64,000 nt of DNA from Myxococcus fulvus (GCF_900111765.1 NZ_FOIB01000006.1:372001-436000), one strand, 5' to 3'; positions 1 through 8,843 are shown, counted from the stretch's first letter. Numbers and translations are program-made. Notes: generated by a model from the letters alone, not told the origin.

Positions 1-851
1 AGGCGGTGGGCGCGGCGGAGGTGTCCGGCGCGGAGCTGGGCTCGCGAGAGCTGACGTTCCAGCCGCGCGCCCTGGCGGCGGGCAACTACCACTTCGCCGT
101 GGGCACGGCGGGCAGCGCGACCCTGGTGTTGCAGACGGTGTTGCCCGCGCTGCTGGCCGCGAAGGAGCCGTCCACGCTGATGCTCGAGGGCGGGACGCAC
201 AACCCGGCGGCGCCGCCGTTCGACTTCCTGGCGCGCGCCTACCTGCCGCTGTTGCGGCGCATGGGCGCCGACGTGACGGCGACGCTGGACCGGCCCGGCT
301 TCTTCCCGGCGGGCGGCGGGAAGTTCCGCGTGGACGTGCGGCCCCAGGCGCTCAAGCCCCTCTCGCTGATGTCGCGCGGACGGGTGCTGCGCCGCGAGGC
401 GAAGGCGGTGGTGTCGATGATTCCCTTCGACGTGGCGAAGCGCGAGCTGGAGACGGTGGGCTCGCTCCTGGAGCTGCGTCCCGACCAGCTCCGCCCGGAG
501 GAGCTGAAGCGCGGGCAGGGGCCCGGCAACGCGCTCGTGGTGGAGGTGGAGAGCGAGCACGTGACGGAGGTCTTCACGGGCTTCGGGGAGCGCGGCAAGC
601 GCGCGGAGACGGTGGCGGAGGAGGTGGCCGCCGAGGTGAAGCGCTACCTGAACGCGGAGGTGCCCGTGGGCGAGCACCTGTGTGACCAGTTGCTGCTGCT
701 GTGCGCGCTCGCGCGCGGTGGTGAGTTCCGCACGCTGCCCCTGGATGGGCACGCGCTGACGCAGCTCGAGACGATGGCTCACTTCCTGGACGTGAAGGTG
801 GACGTGGGCGAGGTGGACCGCGACGTTCGCGACGTGGTGGTGCGCGGCTGA
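1..851 (+). CDS. rtcA: RNA 3'-terminal phosphate cyclase (5' end outside window)
   Basis: RtcA converts RNA 3'-phosphates to 2',3'-cyclic phosphates using ATP, through a covalent histidine-AMP intermediate. The reading frame is open to the left edge, so the start and roughly the first 60 residues are missing; about 282 of the usual 330-345 are visible. Family signatures seen: HFAVGTAGSATLVLQT, EGGTHNP, and near the C-terminus LPLDGHALTQLE, whose His (codon 750-752) aligns with the catalytic His of E. coli RtcA. No rtcB or rtcR is visible in the window. It ends convergently to the S41 peptidase, with a hairpin between them. Confidence 0.93.
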   Translation, partial: AVGAAEVSGAELGSRELTFQPRALAAGNYHFAVGTAGSATLVLQTVLPALLAAKEPSTLMLEGGTHNPAAPPFDFLARAYLPLLRRMGADVTATLDRPGFFPAGGGKFRVDVRPQALKPLSLMSRGRVLRREAKAVVSMIPFDVAKRELETVGSLLELRPDQLRPEELKRGQGPGNALVVEVESEHVTEVFTGFGERGKRAETVAEEVAAEVKRYLNAEVPVGEHLCDQLLLLCALARGGEFRTLPLDGHALTQLETMAHFLDVKVDVGEVDRDVRDVVVRG

Positions 852-862
852 TTCGCGCCGAT

Positions 863-895
863 GGGGCTCCAGGCCGTTGTGGCACCTGGAGCCCC
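863..895. terminator. Inverted repeat between convergent genes
   Basis: A perfect 11-bp inverted repeat (GGGGCTCCAGG / CCTGGAGCCCC) with an 11-nt loop lies between the stops of rtcA (851) and the S41 peptidase (916). There is no T-tract, so its action as a bidirectional terminator is inferred from position and stem strength. Confidence 0.55.
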
Positions 896-915
896 CGGTG
901 TTCACCGCGTCGTCA

Positions 916-3159
916 TCACTGGCCGGTGTGCAGGAACTGGATGGCGCGCAGCAGCTCCGGGTCGGTTCCGGTGGCGATGTCCTGGACGGTGGGCGCCACC
1001 TCGATGTGCGGGACGATGCCCACGCCGTGGAAGCGGGACTGGTCGGGGAAGAGAATCCCCATGCCGGTGAAGCTGACGGCCATCTGCCCTGGCAGCAGCA
1101 GCCGGGTGACGTTGCCGTTCGTCCCCGCGCTGCGCCGGCCAATCACCGTCACGCGCTGGGCGCCGGTCAGCATGATGCTGAAGTTCTCCGCCGCCGACAC
1201 GGTGCGAGGGCCGACGAGCAGGACGATGGGGCCCGCGTAGGACGGGTTCGTCAGCGGCTGCCGCGTGTGGCCGGAGTCCCAGGTCTCGAAATGGTCGGGC
1301 CCGACCCAGATGGGATAGCGGAAGACGGGCGTGCGGAACGGCGTGGGGATGAGCCGGTCCGCGACCTCGTAGTGGCTGATGCCCGGATAGCCGCGCATGT
1401 CGACCACCAGCCCGCTCGCGCCTTGCGCCGCGGTGAGCGCCGCGCGGAAGGCGTCCGGTGAGGTGAGCACCTCGCTCGCCATGTTGAGGTAGTGCAGGTC
1501 CGGCGCGCCGAGGTCCGCGAGGCTGCCCGCGGCCCTTAGCGAGGGAGGACCACTCACCTGGTTGAGCAGCTCCACCGGCTGGGGCTGGACCTGGACGACG
1601 CGTGTGGTGCCATCCATGGCGCGAAGGCCGACGTCCATGGGGGCATTCATGATGAGGAGCCGGCGGATGGCCACGTCATGCAGGTAGCCCGGCGTGGCGG
1701 CCGAGGCGTGGGCCTGCTCCTCGGCGAGCCACTCCGACATGGGCGTGCCGTTGATGCTCACCAGCGTGTCACCCGGTTGCATGTCGGGGAGCGCGGAGCG
1801 GCGGATGATGGGCTGGCCCTGCACCTCCTCCAGGGAGACGGGGAAGAAGCCCGCCGGCGGGGGCCCTCCGTACATGGTGACGAAGCCGTGGCCGTCCTTC
1901 AGGACCTCGTTGAAGCGCAGCAGCAGTCGACGTGTCTGGTCGCGGTGGGTGACGGGGGTGGCGTCCACGCGGGCCAGCGTCTCCAGCAGGCGCCCGTCGA
2001 TGCCGTCTCCCACGATGTCGAAGTAGGGATAGAACAGCCGGGTGGCGCCATGGAGCGTGAGCAGGTCCGCGCGGGCGATGGCCGACGAGGCGCCGATGGG
2101 CGGGACGGCCTCGAGGGAGATGCGCTCGGGCGGTGCGTTGCGGACGACGGGCGTGGTCCGGTCCACGGCGGGCGGCGCGCCGAGCCAGGACGTGAGCTGG
2201 AGGGATTGCTCCGATGGGAGCGCCTCGGCGCTCAGCGCGCTCATGCCGAGGGTGGCGAGCGACAGGTCCGCGGGGAGGACATCTGGAATCGGGCCCTGGG
2301 CATCCTCGAGCCGCATGGTGCGCACGAGCAGTCCGCGTGAACTCACCGGCATCCACCTCGACTCGGCGACGGCCGCGTGGACGGGCGCGCCGATGAGCCA
2401 GGCCCGTCTGGCCATCCGCAGGTCCGCAGCGAAGCGCGCCGTGGCGGGGGCGAGCGTCGGCTCCGTCAACAGCGCGACGGGGAGCTGGGTCTGGCCCGTG
2501 GCGGCGTGGGGCTCGTGTGCCAGCCGGTCGATGTAGTTGCCATAGACGTTGTAGGGCGTCGTCTCGTCCAGCATCCCCACGTGTGCGCGGACGAGCCCGG
2601 CCAGGCGCTCGACGGGGGTGGTGCTGATGGCGCCGATGGCTCGGGCCAGGGCCTCTTCCAGGCCAGGGGCGGCGGGCAGTCCGCGCAGGTCGATGATGGC
2701 CGCGCGTGCGTGACGCGGGATGCGCAGCTCACCGGTGCCGGGGCGGATGAACGCGATGGGGCCCACGGTGAGGACGCGCGCCCTGGGGAGCGTCTTGCTG
2801 GTGACGTCGAGGGCACAGACGCCTTCCATCGTGCTGGCGTAGTGGCGGGTGGCCTCGGCCCAGTCCACGGTGCTTCCATTCAGGGCCATGACCAGGGACA
2901 GGTCCGCGTCGGTGTAGCTGGGGCCCACGCCGAAGAAGCGGACCTGTCCGTGCGCGGCGGACATGGCGACGGGGGCTGGCTGCGTCGCCGCGGGGCCGGC
3001 CCGGCCGAAGTCGCACCATTCCTCGGGTGGAGGGAACTGTGATTGCGCGCCCGCGCTCCCTCCCATCAACGAGAGGAGGCTCGCGGTGAGCAGGGGATGA
3101 CGGCGCGCACGACGAGCCCACGAGGCGCCGCGCGCGGCGCCCTTCTGGATGAACGACAT
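916..3159 (-). CDS. Secreted S41-family peptidase with two S41-like halves
   Basis: A 747-aa exported protein. The ATG at 3159 is preceded by GGGAGG 11 nt upstream, and the N-terminus is an Arg-rich, hydrophobic signal peptide ending near GGSAGAQ. The C-terminal half has a PDZ-like stretch (GDTLVSINGTPMSEW) and an S41 tail-protease core: LVVDMRGYPG, then VGPRTVSAAENFS with the expected nucleophile Ser, then a RRSAGTNG strand. The N-terminal half repeats the pattern more loosely (AAIIDLRGLP, then VALLTEPTLAPATARFA) but lacks the Ser, so it looks like a degenerate duplicate. Role: probable periplasmic or extracellular proteolysis; substrate unknown. Confidence 0.85.
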   Translation of the reverse strand: MSFIQKGAARGASWARRARRHPLLTASLLSLMGGSAGAQSQFPPPEEWCDFGRAGPAATQPAPVAMSAAHGQVRFFGVGPSYTDADLSLVMALNGSTVDWAEATRHYASTMEGVCALDVTSKTLPRARVLTVGPIAFIRPGTGELRIPRHARAAIIDLRGLPAAPGLEEALARAIGAISTTPVERLAGLVRAHVGMLDETTPYNVYGNYIDRLAHEPHAATGQTQLPVALLTEPTLAPATARFAADLRMARRAWLIGAPVHAAVAESRWMPVSSRGLLVRTMRLEDAQGPIPDVLPADLSLATLGMSALSAEALPSEQSLQLTSWLGAPPAVDRTTPVVRNAPPERISLEAVPPIGASSAIARADLLTLHGATRLFYPYFDIVGDGIDGRLLETLARVDATPVTHRDQTRRLLLRFNEVLKDGHGFVTMYGGPPPAGFFPVSLEEVQGQPIIRRSALPDMQPGDTLVSINGTPMSEWLAEEQAHASAATPGYLHDVAIRRLLIMNAPMDVGLRAMDGTTRVVQVQPQPVELLNQVSGPPSLRAAGSLADLGAPDLHYLNMASEVLTSPDAFRAALTAAQGASGLVVDMRGYPGISHYEVADRLIPTPFRTPVFRYPIWVGPDHFETWDSGHTRQPLTNPSYAGPIVLLVGPRTVSAAENFSIMLTGAQRVTVIGRRSAGTNGNVTRLLLPGQMAVSFTGMGILFPDQSRFHGVGIVPHIEVAPTVQDIATGTDPELLRAIQFLHTGQ

Positions 3160-3499
3160 GTCTTGGATGACCTCCCAGACCCGGCCGGAATGGCTCATCA
3201 GGTCGGCCGGGAAACGCCACGCCGCGCGGCGCGATATCGCCGGGAATTCTCCGTCACTTCGCGCGGAAACTATTCCCGAACGACTTTGTCGACCGACGAC
3301 CCGAATACGAAGGGGGCTCCGTACAGGGGGGGCGAACGTCTGGGAATGACAAGACCGCATGGAGGCGGTGGGGCGAGCGCCCGTGCCGAGACATCCATGT
3401 CCGGTCGGGACCCGGCCGGGCGAGCGGTGGTGCTCACCCTGTGACTGGCGCAGCGCCTTCGTCGGACGACAGTAAAGAGGACGGAGGTCGTGAGACGGG
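3160..3499. other. Divergent intergenic region, S41 peptidase / fpg
   Basis: This 340-bp non-coding stretch holds the promoters of both flanking genes. A 7-bp inverted repeat (CCGGCCG at 3181-3187, CGGCCGG at 3204-3210) lies just upstream of the S41 start. I could not identify a convincing -35/-10 pair on either strand, and see no gene. Confidence 0.5.
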
Positions 3500-4354
3500 A
3501 TGGCCGAGGTCCCCGAAGTCGAAATCATCACGCGTGACTTGCGGCAGGCCGTCATCGGCCGGCGTATCGCCGACCTCGAGGTGCTCGCGCCCGCGGCGGT
3601 CCGCTTCCCCTCGCCGGACGACTTCGTCACGGCGCTCCGGGGCCGACGAATCGTCGACGCGCGGCGACGGGCCAAGTTCATCCTGTTGGGGCTCGATGAC
3701 GGACAGACGCTCGCCGTCCACTTCATGCTCTGGGGCGAGCTGTCATTGCGGCCCGAAGGTGCGGAGCGCCCCTCCGAGACGCTGGTCATCCTGACGCTGG
3801 AGGACGGCGAGGCGCTCTTCCTCACGGACACGCTGGGCTACGCGCGCGTGGCGGTGGGGCCCACGGCCGAACTGTGCGCGCGGTTGAAGCTGGAGGAGCT
3901 GGGGCCGGAGGTGCTCGACACGGCCTTCACGCCCGAGGTGCTCGCGCGCCGTCTCGGCCGACGCAGGAGCCCGCTCAAGACGGTGTTGCTCAACCAGCGC
4001 ATCATCGCCGGGCTGGGCAACCGCGACGCGGACGAGAGCCTGTGGCGCGCGGGACTCGACCCACGGCGTCTGGCGACCTCGCTGTCCCGCGACGAGGTGT
4101 CACGGTTGCACCAGGCGATGCGGACCGTGCTCGAGGAGGGGCTCGCGTTGCGAGGCACGCAGCGGGACTTGTTCGGCGTGAAGGGCAAGGCGAAGCACCG
4201 GCGCAACGTCTTCGAGCGCACCGGCGCCCCCTGTCCGAGCTGCACCACCCCCATCACCCACGAGCGCGTCGGCGGGAGGAACACGCACTGGTGCCCTCGC
4301 TGCCAGCCGGAGGAAGGCACCGCCACGGGGCCGACCCAGGGCGTCCTCTGGTAG
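3500..4354 (+). CDS. Fpg/Nei-family DNA glycosylase lacking the N-terminal Pro
   Basis: A 284-aa base-excision-repair glycosylase. The ATG at 3500 has GGAGG 12 nt upstream. The N-terminus MAEVPEVE matches the Fpg MPELPEVE motif, but residue 2, the catalytic Schiff-base Pro of Fpg and Nei, is Ala; the following Glu is kept. Also kept: the RRRAKFILLGL Lys segment, a helix-two-turn-helix region with GLGNRDADESLWRAGLDP (usually GNIYADE), and a C-terminal zinc finger CPSC...CPRC with the GR-N-T loop. It may be a glycosylase with altered lyase chemistry; NEIL3 shows that another N-terminal amine (Val) can act. The original mutM may lie elsewhere in the genome. Confidence 0.85.
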   Translation: MAEVPEVEIITRDLRQAVIGRRIADLEVLAPAAVRFPSPDDFVTALRGRRIVDARRRAKFILLGLDDGQTLAVHFMLWGELSLRPEGAERPSETLVILTLEDGEALFLTDTLGYARVAVGPTAELCARLKLEELGPEVLDTAFTPEVLARRLGRRRSPLKTVLLNQRIIAGLGNRDADESLWRAGLDPRRLATSLSRDEVSRLHQAMRTVLEEGLALRGTQRDLFGVKGKAKHRRNVFERTGAPCPSCTTPITHERVGGRNTHWCPRCQPEEGTATGPTQGVLW

Positions 4355-4450
4355 GGCGCCCATCGCCCGGGCTTCTCGCGCATGGCAGCAGGGCTTGTCC
4401 CCGGGACACCCCTGCTGCGCTTCCCGCCGACACGCTGTTATGAAGTGGCT

Positions 4451-4693
4451 GTGTCCGACGTCCCCGCGCCCGCACCGTCCGAGCTCGACTCCGCGCTGGC
4501 CCGCGCCAGTGAGGAGCTGGGCTTTCCCAGCTACTACCAATCCTGTGTGCGCCCGCTGCTGCGCAACCCGGAGGGCCGCTGGCCCCGCTGCTGTGGCGGC
4601 GGCTGCGAGCCGTGCGCCCAGACGCTCATCCAGGTGGCCCTGAGGACCCTGGAGCTGCTGGGCACTCCGCGCCAGGCACCCCTGCCGGACTGA
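4451..4693 (+). CDS. Small Cys-rich protein, oxidoreductase-like (CCGxGCxxC) type
   Basis: An 80-residue protein starting at GTG 4451 (upstream in-frame starts at GTG 4445 and ATG 4382 are possible). It carries PRCCGGGCEPC, matching the CCGxGCxxC signature of the small Oxidored-like family (PF09791), whose function is not established; the trailing aromatic residues of that family are not obvious here. It lies 9 bp upstream of the NtrC-type regulator on the same strand, suggesting co-transcription. Confidence 0.6.
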   Translation: MSDVPAPAPSELDSALARASEELGFPSYYQSCVRPLLRNPEGRWPRCCGGGCEPCAQTLIQVALRTLELLGTPRQAPLPD

Positions 4694-4702
4694 GCCTCCA
4701 CC

Positions 4703-6076
4703 ATGGCCCCCGCCCAGCCGCTGCTGCTCGTCGATGACGACGCCGCCTTCCGCAAGGTCTACGGCAGCCTGCTGCGTGACGCGGGCTACGAAGTGGTGGA
4801 GGCCGGCGACCGTCCCTCCGCACGCGCCGCCTTCGACGCGCGCGACTTCCCCCTGGTCCTGTTGGACTTGATGCTGCCGCCGGATGGCAGCGTCTCCGCG
4901 GGCCTGGAGGGGCTGGCCGCGCTGCTCGAGGCACGGCCCGGTGCCAAGGTCATCGTCGTCTCCGGCGCGGGTGACACCCGCCACTCGCTGGAGGCCATCC
5001 GCCTGGGCGCGCATGACTTCCTCACCAAGCCGGTGGACCCGGACGTGCTGCTCGTCGTCGTGCAGCGCGCGCTCGCCCGCGTCACGCTGGAGCGGCGCGT
5101 GGAGACGCTGCGCACGTCCCTGGAGCGCGCCTCGGCGGACGCGGCGATGGTGGGGCAGAGCGCCGCGTTCCTCGCCGCCGTGTCGCTGGCCGAGCGCGTG
5201 GCCGCCAGTGACTTGCCCGTCCTCGTCACGGGGGAGAACGGCACCGGCAAGGAGCTGCTCGCGCGCACCGTGCACCTCAAGAGCCGCAGACACGCGGGGC
5301 CCTTCATCCCCGTCAACTGCGGCGCGCTGCCGGAGACGCTGCTGGAGAGCGCGCTCTTCGGTCACGTGAAGGGCAGCTTCACCGGCGCGACGAAAGACCA
5401 TCGCGGGCTCTTCGCGGAGGCGGACGGCGGCACGCTGTTCCTCGATGAGCTCGGGGACATGACGCCCTCGCTCCAGGTCAAGGTGCTGCGCGCGCTGGAG
5501 ACCGGAGACCTCCTCCCGGTGGGCGCGGACCGCCCTGTCCACGTGGACGTGCGCCTCGTCACGGCCACGCACCGCGACCTGGGCCGCATGCTCCAGGAGG
5601 GCACCTTCCGCGAGGACCTCTACTGGCGCGTCAAGGGCGTGGAGGTCCGCCTGCCGCCCTTGCGCGAGCGCGCCTCCGACCTGCCGCTGCTCGCCAAGCA
5701 CTTCCTCAACCAGTGCGCGCACCTGTGTCCGGATGGCAGGGCACGGCTGTTGTCGGACGCCGCCGCGGAGGCGCTCGCCGCACACGGGTGGCCCGGCAAC
5801 CTGCGCGAGCTGCGCCACGAGATGCAGCGCGCGTCCGTGCTGGCCGGAGAGCGCCGCGAGCTCCAGCCCGAGGACCTGTCATTCACCGGCAGCGAGCGGC
5901 CGCGCGCGAGCACCTCGGGTGGCACCACCCTGGCCGCGAAGGTGGAGGCGCTGGAGCGGCGCGAAATCGAGAGCGCGCTGGAGCGCTGTCACAACAACCG
6001 CACGCACACCGCGGAGGCGCTCGGCCTGTCGCGGCAGGGGCTGCTCAAGAAGCTGGAGCGCTACGGCCTGACGTGA
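4703..6076 (+). CDS. NtrC-family sigma-54-dependent response regulator
   Basis: A 457-aa three-domain regulator. The receiver (about 5-120) has the acidic pair in LLVDDD, the phospho-acceptor Asp in LLDLMLPPDG and the Lys in FLTKPVD. The AAA+ domain (about 145-380) has Walker A GENGTGKE, a sigma-54 contact loop GSFTGA (the GAFTGA motif with Ser), Walker B GTLFLDELGD and an arginine-finger region FREDLYWRVKGVEV. The C-terminus is a Fis-type helix-turn-helix (NNRTHTAEALGLSRQGLLKKLERYGL). It should activate sigma-54 promoters when phosphorylated. No cognate histidine kinase is adjacent, which is common in myxobacteria. Confidence 0.95.
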   Translation: MAPAQPLLLVDDDAAFRKVYGSLLRDAGYEVVEAGDRPSARAAFDARDFPLVLLDLMLPPDGSVSAGLEGLAALLEARPGAKVIVVSGAGDTRHSLEAIRLGAHDFLTKPVDPDVLLVVVQRALARVTLERRVETLRTSLERASADAAMVGQSAAFLAAVSLAERVAASDLPVLVTGENGTGKELLARTVHLKSRRHAGPFIPVNCGALPETLLESALFGHVKGSFTGATKDHRGLFAEADGGTLFLDELGDMTPSLQVKVLRALETGDLLPVGADRPVHVDVRLVTATHRDLGRMLQEGTFREDLYWRVKGVEVRLPPLRERASDLPLLAKHFLNQCAHLCPDGRARLLSDAAAEALAAHGWPGNLRELRHEMQRASVLAGERRELQPEDLSFTGSERPRASTSGGTTLAAKVEALERREIESALERCHNNRTHTAEALGLSRQGLLKKLERYGLT

Positions 6077-6077
6077 G

Positions 6078-6791
6078 TCAGAACAGGCGCGCCCCCAGGC
6101 CCGCCCTCACGCCCCAGCCCAGGCGCGTGTCGGAGAGGCCCACGCGCTCGCGGAACGTCTCCAGTCCCAGCTGCCCCGCGAGCAGGATGGACACGTCGTT
6201 GCCCAGGTACACCTCCACGCCGCCGCCGCCCAGCACCTGCGCGCGCCGCGACTCGGACTTGGAGAGGCCCACGTCCACCGGCACGTCGACCAGGCCCAGA
6301 ATCGTCACCGTCTCCGCCACCCGCCAGCCCACCACCAGCCCGGGGGACAGGCGCAAGAGCACGCCCGAGAAGTTCTGGTCGTCCATGTACGTGGAGCCGG
6401 AGTTGAGCACCACGCCCAGCCCCAGCGTGGGCGCCATGGACACCGTGCCGTTGTCCATCACCTTCACCCGGCCCACCAGCTCCAGCGCCGCGGACAGCTG
6501 GAACCAGTTGAAGCGCGCCCGCGCCTCCAGCTCCAGCAGCGACAGCCCCTGACGGAAGCCCACGCCCAGCTCCGGCGCGCCCGCGTAGCCGTACACCGCC
6601 GTCACCCCGGCCGGCAGCGTCACCGGCGCAATCACCGCGCCCAGCCGGTCCTCCCCGGACTCCATCGCCGTCTGCTCCACGCTGACCGAACCCGCCTCCC
6701 CCGGTTGCCCGGGCGAGCCCTGCTGGGCAAAGGCGGCGGAGGCCAGGAGCAGTGCGGACACCAGGACGGAGCGAGGGCTCGAGCGCGTCAT
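6078..6791 (-). CDS. Predicted outer-membrane beta-barrel protein
   Basis: A 237-aa protein with a clear signal peptide (LVSALLLASAAFAQQ). Most of the mature part is alternating hydrophobic/polar strands rich in Gly (LGAVIAPVTLPAGVTAVYGYAG, ALELVGRVKVMDNG, LSPGLVVGWRVAETV), and it ends in ...GLGARLF, with the terminal Phe typical of barrels recognised by BAM. The start is ATG 6791; a GTG three codons upstream is possible. It ends 1 bp from the NtrC-type gene (convergent) and is divergent from the pseudo-receiver gene. The specific function is not recognisable. Confidence 0.7.
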   Translation of the reverse strand: MTRSSPRSVLVSALLLASAAFAQQGSPGQPGEAGSVSVEQTAMESGEDRLGAVIAPVTLPAGVTAVYGYAGAPELGVGFRQGLSLLELEARARFNWFQLSAALELVGRVKVMDNGTVSMAPTLGLGVVLNSGSTYMDDQNFSGVLLRLSPGLVVGWRVAETVTILGLVDVPVDVGLSKSESRRAQVLGGGGVEVYLGNDVSILLAGQLGLETFRERVGLSDTRLGWGVRAGLGARLF

Positions 6792-6858
6792 GCCGCGCAC
6801 CCTACCGCGCCAGGAGGGTGACGGAAACTCAACGATTCCGAGGACTTGTGTCCAGGTT

Positions 6859-6878
6859 GCGAAGTTGTCGAACTTCGC
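6859..6878. promoter_or_regulatory. Perfect 8-bp palindrome, candidate operator
   Basis: GCGAAGTT-gtcg-AACTTCGC lies in the 105-bp divergent region between the barrel gene and the pseudo-receiver gene, 19 bp before the ATG at 6897. A palindrome of this size in a divergent promoter region suggests a dimeric regulator site. Which protein binds is unknown. Confidence 0.45.
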
Positions 6879-6896
6879 TGGAATAATTCGTTATCC

Positions 6897-8021
6897 ATGG
6901 CTGCCGCGCTTCCCCATCTGCCCCTGTCGAGCCCTTCCGAGGACCCGGTGCCCTCGGAGGTCGGCTCGCGCCGGCGTGGGGGACGGAGCCGGGCGCGGGT
7001 GCTGCTGGTGGACTCGGACGCGCTCGCGCAGTCGGCGCTGGCGGCGGCCCTGGTGGAGGCGGGCTTCGAGGCGCTGCTGGTGGGCGACGTGCGCGGCGCG
7101 CTGGAGGCGCTGGCCTCGGACGGGCCGTTGCCGCGGCTGGTCATCGCCGAGGTGGAGCTGCCGGACGGTGACGGCTTCAGCCTGTGCGGACAGCTCCGCG
7201 CGGACGTGCGCACCGCGGGCGTGCCGGTGTTGCTGCTGGCCCGGCGCGAGGAGGAGTTCCACCGAGATTTGGCCGCCGGGGTGGGCGCGGACGACTACCT
7301 GACGCGGCCGGTGGACGTGGAGGACGTGGTGGCGCTGGCGCGGCTCAAGTCGGAGCGGGCCACGGGCGAGTCCACCTTCGAGTCCCACACCGCGCGGCTG
7401 CCGCTGACGAAGGTGGCGCGGGCGCTGCTGTCGGGCGTGCGCTCCGGGCGGGTGGTGCTGGCGGAGGGCGAGGGCTGGTTCTCGTTCCGGCACGGGCTGG
7501 TGGTGGACGCGATGTTCCACGGCGTGCGCGGCAGCCTCGCGTTCCGGAGGATGCTGGGCTTCGCCCACGGCGACTACGCGGTGGCGCTGGGGCCGGAGCT
7601 GCACAAGGGCTCGTTCACCATGGACCGGGCCTATCTCTCCGAGTCGGTGCTGCCGGCGCTGGAGCGCTTCGAGGCGCTCAGGGCGCGAGGGCTGCCGCTG
7701 GCGTCGCGGCTCACGGTGGACTTCGCGAGGCTCGCGCGGGAGCTCGCCACCCTGCCCGAGGACGTGGGCGTGCTGGTGCGGCTGTTCGATGGGCGACGCA
7801 CGGTGCGCGCCGTGCTGCTCGAGTGCGACTTCCCGGAGGTGGTGACGTACGAGGCGGCCACGCGGCTGTTCGCGCTGGGCGTGCTCGTCCCCGCCTGTCT
7901 CATGGAGGAGCGCGAGCGCGGGGCGGGCTCGGGCGACGTGCCCGGCTTCTTCGAGCCCCTGCCCTCGGTGGAGCCCGGGGCCACCGTGACGGAACCGGAC
8001 GCGGACCGACGAGAGGTTTGA
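6897..8021 (+). CDS. Pseudo-receiver plus DUF4388-like regulatory protein
   Basis: A 374-aa protein from ATG 6897. Residues about 30-145 have the receiver fold (RVLLVDSD, LVIAEVELPDGDGF, DDYLTRPVD), but the phospho-acceptor Asp is Glu, one of the acidic pair is Ser and the invariant Lys is Arg, so normal phosphorylation is unlikely. Residues about 160-260 resemble DUF4388/PatA-type modules (SGRVVLAEGEGWFSFRHGLVVDAMF, SLAFRRMLGFAHGDYAV). The C-terminal region is of unknown function. DUF4388 proteins are frequent in myxobacteria and are linked to signalling. The role here is unknown. Confidence 0.75.
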   Translation: MAAALPHLPLSSPSEDPVPSEVGSRRRGGRSRARVLLVDSDALAQSALAAALVEAGFEALLVGDVRGALEALASDGPLPRLVIAEVELPDGDGFSLCGQLRADVRTAGVPVLLLARREEEFHRDLAAGVGADDYLTRPVDVEDVVALARLKSERATGESTFESHTARLPLTKVARALLSGVRSGRVVLAEGEGWFSFRHGLVVDAMFHGVRGSLAFRRMLGFAHGDYAVALGPELHKGSFTMDRAYLSESVLPALERFEALRARGLPLASRLTVDFARLARELATLPEDVGVLVRLFDGRRTVRAVLLECDFPEVVTYEAATRLFALGVLVPACLMEERERGAGSGDVPGFFEPLPSVEPGATVTEPDADRREV

Positions 8022-8070
8022 CTCCGCGCCCCGGGCTGGGAGACAAGGCCGCCACGAGGCGACACCTTCC

Positions 8071-8820
8071 ATGTCCGGTCACAATCGGTGGTCGAAGATC
8101 AAGCGCCAGAAGGCCGCGATGGGCGCGACCAAGGGCAAGCTCTATTCGAAGGTCATCAAGGAGATCACCGTCTCCGCGAGGCTCGGAGGAGGAGACCCCG
8201 CTGGCAATGCCCGCCTGCGCGTGGCGCTGGGCCTGGCCCGCGACGCCAACATTCCCAAGGACACCATTGAGCGTGCCGTCAAGAAGGGCACCGGTGAGCT
8301 GGAAGGGGAGAGCTACGAAGAGGTGATGTACGAGGGCTACGGCCCCGGCGGCGCGGCCGTGCTCGTCGAGTGTGTCACCGACAACCGCAACCGCACCTCC
8401 GCGGACGTGCGCTCCGCGTTCGGCCGTCACGGCGGCAACCTGGGCGCCGAGGGCGCGGTGGCCTGGATGTTCCAGAAGAAGGGCGTCGTCACCGTCAAGC
8501 CGGGCCCCTCCGAGGACACGGTGCTGGAGAAGGCGCTGGAGGCGGGCGCCGAGGACGTGGTGCCCCAGGGCGCGGACGGCTTCGAGGTGCGCTGCGCGCC
8601 GGCGGACCTGCACACGGTGGCCACGGCCCTGGAGGCCGGGGGCCTCTCGCTGGGCGAGCAGAAGTGGGTGTATCTACCGCAGAATACGCTCCAGCTCGAC
8701 GGCGACAACGCCAAGAAGATGCTCAAGCTGCTGGATGCGCTCGACGAGAACGACGACGTGCAGAACGTGCACGCGAACTTCGAGATCGAGGAGTCCCTGA
8801 TGGAGTCCTTGTCGCAGTAG
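8071..8820 (+). CDS. yebC: YebC/PmpR-family protein
   Basis: A 249-aa protein matching the family length and signatures: MSGHNRWSKIKRQK at the N-terminus, KGKLYSKVIKEI, GGDPAGNARLR, IPKDTIERAVKKG, YEGYGPGGAAV and NRTSADVRSAFGRHGGNLG. Members act as DNA-binding regulators, and some are translation factors that relieve stalling at proline motifs. It sits directly upstream of ruvC-ruvA, the common yebC-ruvCA arrangement, so it is probably in the same operon (23-bp gap). Confidence 0.95.
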   Translation: MSGHNRWSKIKRQKAAMGATKGKLYSKVIKEITVSARLGGGDPAGNARLRVALGLARDANIPKDTIERAVKKGTGELEGESYEEVMYEGYGPGGAAVLVECVTDNRNRTSADVRSAFGRHGGNLGAEGAVAWMFQKKGVVTVKPGPSEDTVLEKALEAGAEDVVPQGADGFEVRCAPADLHTVATALEAGGLSLGEQKWVYLPQNTLQLDGDNAKKMLKLLDALDENDDVQNVHANFEIEESLMESLSQ

Positions 8821-8843
8821 CAGCAGGTGGAATGGAGTCAACG

